The notes: generated by a model not told the origin, from the letters alone. A stretch of DNA of 42,006 nt from an uncultured archaeon (GCA_903831045.1 CAIKWG010000038.1:1-42006), one strand, 5' to 3'; numbered from the stretch's first letter, positions 8,283 through 17,239 are shown. A program made the numbers and translations.

Positions 8283-8588
8283 CTAATAAAGTATATCTGG
8301 TTCTTGATATTCTTCTTTCCCAAGATCCTCTTTTCTTAACCTTTTTAGATAAGATGCATTGTCTTCTTTTGCCTTAATCTCTTGGATGCTGTTGTACATT
8401 CTCATATATTCATCTGCTAGTGCTGGGCAATGAAAATTTAACTGTCCTATTGTTTTATGAAACTTTTCATCCGCTTCAGTCTTAATTCTTTCTTTAGGAT
8501 TTTCTTCAGCCAAAATTTCAACAAGAAGTTCTGAAGCTCTCTCGCTGAGAATAATTAATTTAGTTTTTTCTTCCAGAGATAACTTCAT
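8283..8588 (-). CDS. Small helical protein of unknown function (101 aa)
   Basis: All-helical, highly charged protein with no recognisable domain; lysine- and glutamate-rich throughout. The ATG at 8588 lies about 25 bases from TTTATAAG (near 8610-8618). It is divergent from the deaminase gene at 8671. Confidence 0.65.
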   Translation of the reverse strand: MKLSLEEKTKLIILSERASELLVEILAEENPKERIKTEADEKFHKTIGQLNFHCPALADEYMRMYNSIQEIKAKEDNASYLKRLRKEDLGKEEYQEPDILY

Positions 8589-8670
8589 GAATAATTAATA
8601 ATAAACTTATTTATAAGAATTTATATTCTAGTCCCATAATAGCTTTAAACTCAATATTACTACATACGTC

Positions 8671-9156
8671 ATGAATCTTCTATCTGGAACTGAAAAAGAA
8701 AGTGCTCTTGAGTTCTTAATTAAAACAGCTGAAGTGGCAAGGAGTTCAACTTGCGATAGAGCGCATTGTGGTTCAACCATCGTAAAGAATAATGAGATAA
8801 TTGGAAGAGGGTTTAATAGTCCTCCAGGAAACGACGAAAATTCTAGAAGATGTTCTTGTGAAAAAACTTCTTATAATCAAAAGATTACAGATAAAACCTG
8901 TTGTGTTCATGCTGAGCAAAGAGCAATAATTGATGCGTTAAAAAATAATTCAGATAAATTAATTGATTCAAGATTATATTTTATACGTCTTGACGAAGAA
9001 GATAATCCTACATATTCTGGTAAACCCTATTGCACTATTTGTAGTAAAATGGCTCTAGATGTAGGAATAAAAGAATTTGTTCTTTTTCATAAAGAGGGAA
9101 TTTGTGTTTATGATACTAAAGAATATAACGATTGGTCTTTTAATTATTCAGAATAG
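8671..9156 (+). CDS. dCMP/cytidine deaminase family protein
   Basis: 161 residues. The zinc and catalytic motifs are intact: H80-A-E82 in VHAEQRAI and the PCxxC-type C121/C124 in PYCTICSKM. Further cysteines (C28, C33, C61, C63, C77, C78) may form a second zinc site as in several dCMP deaminases. The expected reaction is dCMP to dUMP, which would feed ThyA (gene at 28520); dUTPase and ribonucleotide reductase are also in this window, which supports the guess. Substrate could also be another cytosine-type base. A TATA-like element (about 8641-8652) is 25 bases upstream of the ATG. The 3' end faces the gene at 9166 with a 9-base gap. Confidence 0.8.
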   Translation: MNLLSGTEKESALEFLIKTAEVARSSTCDRAHCGSTIVKNNEIIGRGFNSPPGNDENSRRCSCEKTSYNQKITDKTCCVHAEQRAIIDALKNNSDKLIDSRLYFIRLDEEDNPTYSGKPYCTICSKMALDVGIKEFVLFHKEGICVYDTKEYNDWSFNYSE

Positions 9157-9165
9157 AAAAAAAGT

Positions 9166-9717
9166 TTAAACACCCTTCAATAATCTAGCTTCATTCATCT
9201 TACCGAGCTTTTCGTAAATCTTTATCAGAACAGCTTTAACTTCTTCTTTTTCTACTTTATTCAGATCCATTCTTAAAAGTCTTTCGTAGAATAACGCAGC
9301 TTTGCTAGTCTTATTTGTTCTAGCAAGAAAATCTCCTTGCTGTCTGTAAAAAACTCTCAGTTCTGCAAGAACATTTGCTTTTTGTACACTATTTGTATCT
9401 GTAAATGCTCTTCTAATAGCTCTATCAGCATCTTCAAAATGTGCTCCCTTTGCAAGTTCTTTTGCTTCAAGAACAAGATATTCTATTTTTTCTGAAAAAG
9501 TAAAAGAACTAATTGAAATATCGTTGTATGCTTTTGCAGCGTCCTTATACATCTCTTTTCTATCATAGATTTCAGCAAGTTTCAATAATGCAAATTTTTT
9601 CATGTCTGTTGCAGGCATTAGATTTAGAAATCTTTGTAGATGGTCTATTTGAACAAAATCCCCCTTGCCAGCAATTTCATCCTCCAACTCTTTTTTATGC
9701 ATGAACTTTGTTATCAT
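9166..9717 (-). CDS. TPR-like helical repeat protein
   Basis: 183 residues of paired helices. LKLAEIYDRKEMYKDAAKAYNDI (about residues 46-68) and AALFYERLLRMDLNKVEKEE with the final IYEKLGKMNEARLL follow the small-large-alanine pattern of tetratricopeptide repeats. Such proteins are protein-protein scaffolds; the partner is unknown. No signal or membrane segment. The TATA-like TTTTTAAGT (near 9744) sits 27 bases before the ATG. Confidence 0.7.
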   Translation of the reverse strand: MITKFMHKKELEDEIAGKGDFVQIDHLQRFLNLMPATDMKKFALLKLAEIYDRKEMYKDAAKAYNDISISSFTFSEKIEYLVLEAKELAKGAHFEDADRAIRRAFTDTNSVQKANVLAELRVFYRQQGDFLARTNKTSKAALFYERLLRMDLNKVEKEEVKAVLIKIYEKLGKMNEARLLKGV

Positions 9718-9757
9718 TAAAAATAAAATACTCGAGGGTTTTTAAGTATTTGGGAAA

Positions 9758-10198
9758 TTATTTTCTTTTTAGAGTGTCATATAACTTAGCATAATGACTT
9801 CTCCAAAATTCCACATAACTTTCTCCAAGTTTTTTCCCCCTATTAAAATCATGTAAATTTAATGCAAGGAAAATATCTGCCTTAGCATATTCTTGAGGAT
9901 TTCTTTGATAAACTTCTGGATACTTTTCAGGATTATTTTGGATATCTTCAACATACCCTTTTAAAAATTCCCTTAATTCACTTTTTTTATGAATACGTGT
10001 TAATGCTCGCCCTATCCAGTCTTCTTGCAAATATTCTTTTTCAGGGTCACAGCAATAGGCTTCTTGTTCTTGAAAATAGCTTCCACCCGATTCTCGCACT
10101 TTTTCTATTCTCTCAGAAATTTTTCCAAAATATTCTTTTATTTCCTTTTTTATCTGTGCACTAAGATGTGCTGGCCTTGTTCTTTTTTCTAAATCCAT
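9758..10198 (-). CDS. Protein of unknown function (146 aa)
   Basis: Unrecognised, mostly helical, aromatic-rich soluble protein. It has two adjacent cysteines in AYCCDPEKEY. I start it at ATG 10198 rather than the in-frame TTG at 10204, since the TATA-like element ATATTTAAAG (about 10220-10229) is 27 bases from 10198. Confidence 0.65.
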   Translation of the reverse strand: MDLEKRTRPAHLSAQIKKEIKEYFGKISERIEKVRESGGSYFQEQEAYCCDPEKEYLQEDWIGRALTRIHKKSELREFLKGYVEDIQNNPEKYPEVYQRNPQEYAKADIFLALNLHDFNRGKKLGESYVEFWRSHYAKLYDTLKRK

Positions 10199-10233
10199 GT
10201 TCAAAAGAATTTTAAGGAATATTTAAAGATTTA

Positions 10234-10278
10234 TCTCTTCGAATAACTACTTCAATGAAGATAACTTCTAAGAAGAGA
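10234..10278. other. Intergenic inverted repeats
   Basis: TCTCTTC (10234-10240) pairs with GAAGAGA (10272-10278), enclosing CTTC-AAT-GAAG (10250-10260). The gap between the genes at 9758 and 10331 is 132 bases. This could be a small structured RNA, the promoter context of the gene at 9758, or chance in AT-rich DNA. Confidence 0.25.
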
Positions 10279-10330
10279 CCATGCACTATTAACTAGTTGG
10301 ATAAGCCACAACATTTTATTTTTTTAGAAT

Positions 10331-10630
10331 TTATTTAAATATTTCTTCAAGTTTTACTTGAATTATTTTTTCAATATCTCTTTTCATGAGATTAGCGGGG
10401 AAAGGTAAATCCCCCTGAAGAACTAATCCTTCATTGTAAAGAGCAACATTTCCAGTAATATTCATCCCACCCATTTCAAATTCAAAATTCATTTCTTCGT
10501 TCTTATCATTCCATTCTTTAATTGGGTGAGAAATCATTTGAGCGTAGTCTTTAGTCAGATTTTCTAAAAAATTGTTCATTCTGGTATAAGCTTCATTGAT
10601 TCCACAAGAATATTTATGAACTATTTTCAT
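10331..10630 (-). CDS. Small protein resembling the polyhydroxyalkanoate granule-region family (99 aa)
   Basis: The layout (start like HKYSCGINEAYTRMNNFLENL, an aromatic W around residue 40, a beta hairpin GNVALYNEGLVLQGDLPFP, and a final helix with IEKIIQVKLEEIF) resembles the family annotated as polyhydroxyalkanoic acid system proteins. In that family the function is not settled, and nothing here suggests granules. Call made from pattern memory only. The ATG is at 10630; a weak TATA-like element lies near 10650. Confidence 0.5.
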   Translation of the reverse strand: MKIVHKYSCGINEAYTRMNNFLENLTKDYAQMISHPIKEWNDKNEEMNFEFEMGGMNITGNVALYNEGLVLQGDLPFPANLMKRDIEKIIQVKLEEIFK

Positions 10631-10684
10631 TTTAGTTTTTAGAATTTATTTATCAAAATTATTTTAGAATCTCTAAGAAAAAAT

Positions 10685-11971
10685 TTAAGCCTTTCTCTTT
10701 ACAATTTCAGTACACATACCAGCTGCAACAGTTGCACCGGCATCTCTTACTGCAAATCTACTCATGAAAGGGTTATCTTTTTGAGTTTCTAAACATAAAT
10801 GTCCTTGAGGTCTAATTCTTACTTTTGCTGTATCCCCATTCTTCAGGAAATCAGGGTTATCTTTGATAGATTGACCTGTTCTTGGATCAATTTGAGAAAT
10901 TAATTCTGTGAATTGACATGGAACTTGTGCAGTATGAACGTGGAATACAGGTGTATATCCTTTAGCTAATACAGTTGGATGGTTGATTACAGTGATTGTA
11001 GCAATAAATTCCTCTACAACTGGGATTGGGTTAGATGCTTCACAAATTACATCTCCTCTAGCTAAATCTTTCTTTCCAATTCCTCTAATATTAACACCAA
11101 CATTATCTCCTGCAGGTGCTTCTGGTAATGATTCGTGATGAGCTTCAATAGTCTTAACTTCTCCGTTAACACCTTTACCAGTTCTTCCTGGAAGGATTAT
11201 AACTTTTTGACCAATCTTCATAATTCCTGTTTCAATTTTTCCAACGGGAACTGTTCCAATACCTGTAATTTCATATACATCTTGGATTGGCATTCTCATT
11301 GGTAAATTTGTAGGCGGTTCTGGAGCAGGGAATATATCAAATTGCTCAAGAATTGTAGGTCCAGTATACCAAGGCATCTTAGTAGATTTCTTGTGGATGT
11401 TATCTCCTTGTAAACCTGAACATGGAATAAAAGCAGTTTTATCTGGGTCAATACCAACACCCTTTAATAATTTTCCAACTTCTTCTTTAACTTTTTTATA
11501 GCTTTCTTCTTTATACTCAACTGCATCCATCTTATTAACTGCAATTGCTAGGTTTTTTACACCCATTGTTCTTAATAACCATAAATGTTCTGTTGTCTGA
11601 GGTTGAACTCCAGCAGGAGCAGCAATTACTAAGAAAGCGCAATCTGCCTGTGAAGCACCAGTAATCATATTTTTAACAAAATCTCTGTGTCCCGGAGCAT
11701 CAATAATTGTAATTTGATATTTGTTAGTCATTAATTTTTTATAAGAAAGATCAATTGTAACTCCTCTTTCTCTTTCTTCTTTAATATTATCCATAACATA
11801 AGCGAATTCGAAACCAGCTTTACCGTTTTTAACAGCTTCTTCTCTTAATTTTACCATTTGCTGTTCACTAACTGCTCCACCGTCGAACATCATTCTACCA
11901 ATACAAGTAGACTTACCAGCATCAACGTGTCCTACGAACACAACATTCATGTTTGGTTTTTCTTTTGCCAT
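10685..11971 (-). CDS. tuf: Translation elongation factor EF-1A
   Basis: 428 residues, the archaeal standard. The GTPase motifs are complete: GHVDAGKS (14-21), DAPGHRDF, and NKMD. It delivers aminoacyl-tRNA to the ribosome. Domains 2 and 3 look normal, including the C-terminal FAVRDAGATVAAG. The promoter is a clear TATA (11994-12002) 27 bases before the ATG, so the transcript is probably leaderless. In many archaea tuf follows fusA and precedes rps10; here it is 3 kb from the EF-2 gene and rps10 is absent. Confidence 0.98.
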   Translation of the reverse strand: MAKEKPNMNVVFVGHVDAGKSTCIGRMMFDGGAVSEQQMVKLREEAVKNGKAGFEFAYVMDNIKEERERGVTIDLSYKKLMTNKYQITIIDAPGHRDFVKNMITGASQADCAFLVIAAPAGVQPQTTEHLWLLRTMGVKNLAIAVNKMDAVEYKEESYKKVKEEVGKLLKGVGIDPDKTAFIPCSGLQGDNIHKKSTKMPWYTGPTILEQFDIFPAPEPPTNLPMRMPIQDVYEITGIGTVPVGKIETGIMKIGQKVIILPGRTGKGVNGEVKTIEAHHESLPEAPAGDNVGVNIRGIGKKDLARGDVICEASNPIPVVEEFIATITVINHPTVLAKGYTPVFHVHTAQVPCQFTELISQIDPRTGQSIKDNPDFLKNGDTAKVRIRPQGHLCLETQKDNPFMSRFAVRDAGATVAAGMCTEIVKRKA

Positions 11972-11993
11972 GTTTAATTAATAAAAAACTAGG

Positions 11994-12002
11994 TTTATAA
12001 AT
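11994..12002 (-). promoter_or_regulatory. TATA box of EF-1A
   Basis: TTTATAAAT centred 27 bases upstream of the start codon, a clear example of the leaderless spacing seen through the window. Confidence 0.65.
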
Positions 12003-12016
12003 ATTTCGGTTAAGAT

Positions 12017-12613
12017 TTATCTTTTTCTTTCAAAAAGGAATAAAATGAAATTTAAAACAAAAAATCCGAGGGTAAATCCTCCAACAACATCACTTAACCA
12101 ATGGGCATTAATGTATATTCTACTAAATCCTATGAATAAAATTAAAAATATATTCGCTGCAATAAACCAATTTTTTCTAATTTTATCTTTTATTTCATCT
12201 TTGTAAAAATAGATTAACAACGAGAATAAAATTATTGCAAATGTTGCATGCCCACTTGGAAAACTATTTTCTAAATCTTGTATTAATTGTGTAGCTGGTC
12301 TCTGTCTTTCAAATAAAAATTTAATGATTTTTTCAATAGTAAACCCACAGGCAAGTGCAATTGCAAATGTCCATGCTTGTTTTTTCTTTTTCATTGAAAT
12401 GAATATACCTAAAAAAAGAAGAGCAATTGCAATCATAATAAAATTAGAATATTGCCCCAAAAACATAAATAATGAATTAAGATAAATGGTATTAATATCA
12501 TTCATACCCTCGCTGATTTTCACATCAATTGTGTGATTACTAAAAATAACTATTGCAAAAATTGCAAGAAAAATAATTAATGAGCTAACAGCGTAAATTA
12601 ACTTTTTATTCAT
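12017..12613 (-). CDS. PAP2 family membrane phosphatase
   Basis: 198 residues with about five to six membrane helices. The three phosphatase motifs are present: K98...R105-P in FERQRP, PSGH at 119-122, and SR...H in SRIYINAHWLSDVVGG (S164, R165, H171). The family dephosphorylates lipid phosphates such as phosphatidate or polyprenyl diphosphate at the membrane. In an archaeon a polyprenyl (dolichol-type) or archaetidyl lipid substrate is plausible but unproven. Own promoter: TTTATATAA near 12639, 26 bases from the ATG. Confidence 0.88.
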   Translation of the reverse strand: MNKKLIYAVSSLIIFLAIFAIVIFSNHTIDVKISEGMNDINTIYLNSLFMFLGQYSNFIMIAIALLFLGIFISMKKKKQAWTFAIALACGFTIEKIIKFLFERQRPATQLIQDLENSFPSGHATFAIILFSLLIYFYKDEIKDKIRKNWFIAANIFLILFIGFSRIYINAHWLSDVVGGFTLGFFVLNFILFLFERKR

Positions 12614-12650
12614 AAATTAGATTAGAATTTTTAATTTATATAATCTTTTG

Positions 12651-13403
12651 TTATTCAATCCTTGGTCTTCCAATTTCTAAATCATCTTCCCTATCATAAA
12701 TTGTTCCAATAATTCCAGCAAACCTTGCCCAGGGATAATAATCATCTAGCATTCTTTCATAATTTTTAGTAATGCTCTGAGCAATCAATCTCATACCAGA
12801 AGATTTCTTATCACGCATCATAGTATCATATCTTTTTCTAGTGCCAAGACGAATTGCTTTATAATTTTCTTCCTCATCCTTAAACAATTTTCTTTCAATG
12901 CTTGTTAATACTAGCTCTGGATCTTCAAGGATGCTCGCTCCAATAAAATTTAATCTAGCAGACTCTTTATCTTGAGTCATCGCTTGATAATTTCCAGATG
13001 CAAGAAATCCTGCAAGCCTATAAATCCAAAAATTACTTTTAATTAATTTATCTGGATTATCAAAAACATTTTTCACAACCCAAAAAGAAAATTCATCGGG
13101 TGCATTTTTAACAATGTTCTCAACATCCTGCTGCCCAATTAGTTTTAACATTCCATCGAGGTTTCCGCAATTCCACTCTTCTTTAATTTCAGGAGGGATG
13201 TTCCCATTCCAAAAGTTCTTATTTCTCTGATAATTTAAATCAGAACTTCCAAGATTGTGGTATTGCCTAACTGCTTCATTGCTAAGAGCAAAGTCTGGAG
13301 TTGGATTTGTTTTAACATCTTTCCATTTTTCAGAATTAATATCTTTGTCAGTTAGAAAATAATCTTTTCCATTAGATTCAATCCAAGAGATGAATTGTCC
13401 CAT
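12651..13403 (-). CDS. Protein of unknown function with N-terminal FISWIE motif (250 aa)
   Basis: Unrecognised soluble protein. It starts MGQFISWIES...DYFLT, a pattern of an aromatic beta hairpin, then an AVRQYH segment. The rest is helical with many aromatic residues. No catalytic motif, signal peptide or membrane helix is visible. The ATG at 13403 has AATATATAAG (near 13428) 25 bases upstream. Lies in the EF-1A/EF-2 gap with other unknowns but has its own promoter. Confidence 0.7.
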   Translation of the reverse strand: MGQFISWIESNGKDYFLTDKDINSEKWKDVKTNPTPDFALSNEAVRQYHNLGSSDLNYQRNKNFWNGNIPPEIKEEWNCGNLDGMLKLIGQQDVENIVKNAPDEFSFWVVKNVFDNPDKLIKSNFWIYRLAGFLASGNYQAMTQDKESARLNFIGASILEDPELVLTSIERKLFKDEEENYKAIRLGTRKRYDTMMRDKKSSGMRLIAQSITKNYERMLDDYYPWARFAGIIGTIYDREDDLEIGRPRIE

Positions 13404-13454
13404 ATCAAAAGAGAAGGTGATGGAATATATAAGGATTATTGATGTTGAAAAGAA

Positions 13455-13844
13455 TTAATGACCTTGATTTTTTCTTTGCATGGCCGCTTTTGTGTGTGCT
13501 AAATTATCCGGCATTCTATGAGCTATAGCTCTAGCTTGATTTCTTTTATGCTGAGAATTCTTTGCAATAATTTTTTGAACTCCATAAAGCTTTCCAAAAA
13601 CTTCCCTATCAACTTCTTCCAACATTTCAGGATTTTTTCCAGGTTTAGAAATATAATATCTCTCAGGAATTTTAATCTGTTCAAGAATGTTATCTGTAAA
13701 AGTAATTCCTCCCTGATTATAGTAAACCCATCTAAGATATTGATTTTTACCTGCATTCAAGAGGTCTCCAACAGTTGAGTCAGAATATTGTCCAAACTTC
13801 ATAGGAGATTTTTCAGTTAATTTTCTTAATAATGGAACATCCAT
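13455..13844 (-). CDS. Small protein of unknown function (129 aa)
   Basis: Residues about 15-40 (SPMKFGQYSDSTVGDLL, then YLRWVYYN) are reminiscent of the small exonuclease-X-like C-terminal domain in which FGxYxxxT and YLRWL recur. This is a weak resemblance and the acidic nuclease residues are not evident. The C-terminus is very basic (HKRNQARAIAHRM, KAAMQRKNQGH) and could bind nucleic acid. The ATG at 13844 has a TATA-like element about 26 bases upstream (13866-13876). Confidence 0.6.
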   Translation of the reverse strand: MDVPLLRKLTEKSPMKFGQYSDSTVGDLLNAGKNQYLRWVYYNQGGITFTDNILEQIKIPERYYISKPGKNPEMLEEVDREVFGKLYGVQKIIAKNSQHKRNQARAIAHRMPDNLAHTKAAMQRKNQGH

Positions 13845-13894
13845 AGTCTATAAAAGAATAAGAAGTTTTTAAATTTTGCTTGAGAAGAATTATT

Positions 13895-14494
13895 TTACTT
13901 CTTCTTTATAATTAATAATTCTGGTATCGCAGCATAAAATGCTAGCAAAAAGGTATCGTAATCAATAACTTCACTTTTTTCAGTGCTTGGGTTTAAAATT
14001 TTGAATCCTTTTTTATTATATCCTTCAATAATTACCTTATGATTCATACCCAAAGAAACTGTATTCCAAATAAAAGCAGGCTTTAGATTAATTATTACAA
14101 ATTTATTTTTATCAATTATTTCTTTCAAGGCCTTAAGAGTTAATTTTTTTATTGTTACTTTTCCTCCAAGCTCTAAAAATTCTAATGTTTTATCTACGCT
14201 AAATTTTCCAAATTCAATGTAAGTTTTTAATTTTTCTTGAAGAGACTCTTTGAGATTTTTCTTACCTATCTTAAAAATTAGGGGGTTATAACCAATATAT
14301 TCTGCTTTGAATCCAAACTTCAAGGCAGTTATGCCAAGGCTAATAATTGGATTAATTATTCCATTGGATGTTTTGTATACTTCATTTTTTTCCCAAATTT
14401 CTTTTTCAGAAAAAGTTTTTCTATGATAATTAAAAATGCTTCTCAAACAAGCCACACCACAAGATTTGTTTGTTTCTTGCTTAAATATTTTCAT
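13895..14494 (-). CDS. Stand-alone C39-like cysteine peptidase
   Basis: 199 residues with the papain-like C39 arrangement: Q6 in FKQETNKSCGVACL (oxyanion Gln), catalytic C12, H152 in MNHKVIIEGY, and N168 in ILNPST. The whole protein is little more than this domain. C39 domains usually sit at the N-terminus of bacteriocin exporters and cut a leader at a double-glycine site; here there is no fused transporter, signal peptide or membrane segment, so the enzyme should be cytosolic. An ABC exporter occurs much further on (40124) but not adjacent. Substrate unknown. Promoter TATA-like element 25 bases before the ATG (14513-14525). Confidence 0.8.
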   Translation of the reverse strand: MKIFKQETNKSCGVACLRSIFNYHRKTFSEKEIWEKNEVYKTSNGIINPIISLGITALKFGFKAEYIGYNPLIFKIGKKNLKESLQEKLKTYIEFGKFSVDKTLEFLELGGKVTIKKLTLKALKEIIDKNKFVIINLKPAFIWNTVSLGMNHKVIIEGYNKKGFKILNPSTEKSEVIDYDTFLLAFYAAIPELLIIKKK

Positions 14495-14532
14495 GCATTA
14501 CTAAAGAATTCTCTTTATTTAAAAGATGCTAC

Positions 14533-14916
14533 TTACTTTTTTCTTGCAACAGGAAGACCATAAACTATTTCATCTTTAGATTCTTTTCTTCCTTGTGCGT
14601 ATGAAACTGAAAACTCATTATTAGAATAATGACAATTAATTATTGCTTCAATGCCTTTTTCCACCAATTTCTTTTGACGTTGATCCTCTTCCCAGGCATA
14701 CCATCTCTCTGAATGTTGACTAATATAATAAACTCCAATGTCTCTATCTTTTGTATCAATTATTTCAACTTCGTATCCAACCATTGATTCATATTCTGAC
14801 TTAGAACCAGGAAAGAAACGTACTTTATTCATGTGTTCACTAACTTTCATTAATTCTATTTCTTTTCTCACGTTCTCTTCTCCTTTCGTGATTAATTTTC
14901 CAAGTCCTCCTGCCAT
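14533..14916 (-). CDS. Small protein of unknown function (127 aa)
   Basis: Unrecognised. A helical, basic N-terminus is followed by a beta-rich part (VGYEVEIIDTKDRDIGVYYIS) and a helix-strand end (GIEAIINCHYSNNEFSVSYAQG). No signal or membrane segment. The ATG at 14916 has GTTTATAAG (near 14942) 26 bases upstream. Confidence 0.7.
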   Translation of the reverse strand: MAGGLGKLITKGEENVRKEIELMKVSEHMNKVRFFPGSKSEYESMVGYEVEIIDTKDRDIGVYYISQHSERWYAWEEDQRQKKLVEKGIEAIINCHYSNNEFSVSYAQGRKESKDEIVYGLPVARKK

Positions 14917-14968
14917 AGTTTTTTTATCTAAATATCGTTTATAAGAATTACTGTTCTGAAGAATACAC

Positions 14969-17164
14969 TTACTGATTCTCTGACAACCCTTTACGTTCTC
15001 TAATCTTTCTAATTACATCCGCTTGTAGAGATTGAGGCATTCTTTCAAATAACTGATCTTTCAATGAACTTGTTCCTCTACCTTCAGTTGCACTTCTCAA
15101 ATCACTAGACCATCCAATCATTTCAGCAACGGGTAATTTAGCTTCAAGTTGAACCATAGCTCCTTCTTGATTCATATTAATCATCTGACCTCTCTTAGTG
15201 CTTACAAGTTTTGTAGCTGCACCCATGAATGATTCTGGAACTTCTATAACATGTATCTGTAATGGTTCTAGGATAGAAGCATTTGCTTCTTTCATAGCTT
15301 CCTTAATTGCATCTCTAACTGCGGGATAAACCTGAGCAGGACCTCTGTGAATTGCATCTTCATGTAACTTAATATCTACAAGAGTAATCTTCATGTTCAT
15401 ACATGGTTCTCTTGATAATGGTCCTTGATCCATAACCATCTCAAATGCATCCATAACCATTTCCATTACTTCTCCAATATGAACTTCTCCTCTTGTTTCA
15501 TCGAATAACATGTTTCCTTTGTAAACTTCCTTAACATTTCTAATTTCATCAGAACCCCAACCAATTCCAGAAAGTGTTTTTGTAACCAAATCGCTTTTTT
15601 TCTTTATTCTTCCTTCAGGCAATTCTCCCTTTTCAATTAATAACCCTAATTGGGCATCCAATGGTTCAACCTTGATGAAAAAACTATTGTGCTTGTTTGG
15701 GCTTCTTCCTTCGCAAGGGGGGGAAGCTTTTCCAACTGTTTCTCTATATACAACAATTGGTGAAGAAGTTTTAATCTCTAAACCTTTTTCTGTTCTGATT
15801 CTATTTTCAATAATTTCTAAATGTAATTCTCCCATTCCTGAGATTAAACTTTCACCAGTTTCTTCGTTAATTGTAACTTTAATTGATGGATCTTCCTTAG
15901 AAACTTTTCTAAGAATTTCAATTAATTTTGGTAAATCTGCAGTCTTTGTTGGTTCAATTGATTTTGTAATAACCGGTTGAAACAGGTGTTTAATTTCTTC
16001 AAATGGAGTTTGTTCAGTAATAGTAATTGTCTCTCCAACATCCACATCAAGTCCACTTACAGCAAGAACATTTCCTGCAGGAACAGTTTCCAGTTGTTCT
16101 GGTTTAATACCATTGTAAACTAGAACCTGTTGAATTCTTGCTTTTTTCTTTGCCATATTACAATAAACTTCCATTCCACTTTTCATTGTTCCAGAATAAA
16201 TTCTTCCAGCAGAAATTTCTTTTCCAGATCTTGGATCAATTACAATTCGAGTAACTACAAATCCCAATTCCCCATTAGGATTACAAGTCAATAAATCTTT
16301 TCCAAAAGCAGAATCCTTATCCCCGTGCCAAATTTTAGGAATTCTATATTTTTGTGCTTCTAACGGATTTGGTAAATGTTTAACTGCCATATCTAGAATA
16401 ACTTCATTTAGGGGAGCATTTTCCCAGACCCATTTGTCTCTTTCTGCAGAGGTCATACTTCCATCATATAATCTATAAATATCCTTAAAACTAACGCCCT
16501 TCTTTTTCATATAGGGAATTGAGAGTGCCCAATTTTCTCGTGCAGATCCAAACGCAACACTTCCGTCGAGAACATTAACTTTCCATGCATCAACAAATTC
16601 TTTTTCAGCAAGTTGTTCAATTAAATGATTAAAATTTTCAATTAATTTCATAAATCTTTCTTGCATTTGTTCGGGAGTTACTTTTAATTCATTGATTAAT
16701 CTGTCAACTTTATTAATGAACAGAACAGGTTTTACTCTTTCTCTAATTGCTTGTCTAAGAACAGTTTCTGTTTGCGGCATAATTCCTTCAACAGCACAGA
16801 TTAATACAAAAGTACCATCGATAGCCCTCATAGCTCTTGTTACATTTCCTCCAAAATCTACATGACCAGGAGTATCAATTAAATTAATTAAATATTCTTC
16901 TCCATTAAAACTATGAACCATAGAGACATTTGCAGCATCTACAGTCATTAGTCTTTCTTGTTCATCTGAATGTTGCCAGGTTTCCATTCCGCCTTCTAAA
17001 TTTCCTGCATTTTTTGCAGCCATCAATCCTGCTGCTGCCAAAAGGTTATCTGTGAATGCAGTTTTACCGTGGTGAATGTGCGCAGATGTTGCAACATTAC
17101 GAATAGTATCTTGTTTAGAAGTCAATCTTTGAATCTTGTGTAAGCTTGTTTCCTTTTCTACCAT
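14969..17164 (-). CDS. fusA: Translation elongation factor EF-2
   Basis: 731 residues, full archaeal length. It drives ribosomal translocation. The G domain shows AHIHHGKT (28-35), DTPGHVDF and NKVDR. The first motif normally reads AHIDHGKT; the Asp is His here. The diphthamide loop is intact as LHEDAIHRGPAQ near residue 610, so the His that receives diphthamide is present. The TATA element GGTTTATAAAT is about 45 bases upstream of the ATG, so a short leader of about 18 bases is expected. Upstream in the usual operon are rps12 and rps7, here separated by an extra gene. Confidence 0.98.
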   Translation of the reverse strand: MVEKETSLHKIQRLTSKQDTIRNVATSAHIHHGKTAFTDNLLAAAGLMAAKNAGNLEGGMETWQHSDEQERLMTVDAANVSMVHSFNGEEYLINLIDTPGHVDFGGNVTRAMRAIDGTFVLICAVEGIMPQTETVLRQAIRERVKPVLFINKVDRLINELKVTPEQMQERFMKLIENFNHLIEQLAEKEFVDAWKVNVLDGSVAFGSARENWALSIPYMKKKGVSFKDIYRLYDGSMTSAERDKWVWENAPLNEVILDMAVKHLPNPLEAQKYRIPKIWHGDKDSAFGKDLLTCNPNGELGFVVTRIVIDPRSGKEISAGRIYSGTMKSGMEVYCNMAKKKARIQQVLVYNGIKPEQLETVPAGNVLAVSGLDVDVGETITITEQTPFEEIKHLFQPVITKSIEPTKTADLPKLIEILRKVSKEDPSIKVTINEETGESLISGMGELHLEIIENRIRTEKGLEIKTSSPIVVYRETVGKASPPCEGRSPNKHNSFFIKVEPLDAQLGLLIEKGELPEGRIKKKSDLVTKTLSGIGWGSDEIRNVKEVYKGNMLFDETRGEVHIGEVMEMVMDAFEMVMDQGPLSREPCMNMKITLVDIKLHEDAIHRGPAQVYPAVRDAIKEAMKEANASILEPLQIHVIEVPESFMGAATKLVSTKRGQMINMNQEGAMVQLEAKLPVAEMIGWSSDLRSATEGRGTSSLKDQLFERMPQSLQADVIRKIRERKGLSENQ

Positions 17165-17203
17165 TTGAAATAAATTCCATTGATAATTATTTACTGAAAA
17201 ATC

Positions 17204-17213
17204 GGTTTATAAA
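17204..17213 (-). promoter_or_regulatory. TATA box of EF-2
   Basis: GTTTATAAAT-like element about 45 bases before the ATG, giving a short leader without an evident Shine-Dalgarno sequence. Confidence 0.55.
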
Positions 17214-17239
17214 TCTTTTTAGAAAAAGAAAATTGTCAC

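Noticed and set aside
13518-13778. Frames overlapping the gene at 13455 on both strands
   Set aside because: The chosen frame has the TATA-to-ATG spacing of its neighbours and a plausible protein; the others have biased composition and no promoter.
13895-14494. Bacteriocin export system made of the C39-like peptidase and the ABC exporter at 40124
   Set aside because: The genes are 26 kb apart with unrelated genes between and no recognisable leader peptide gene nearby.
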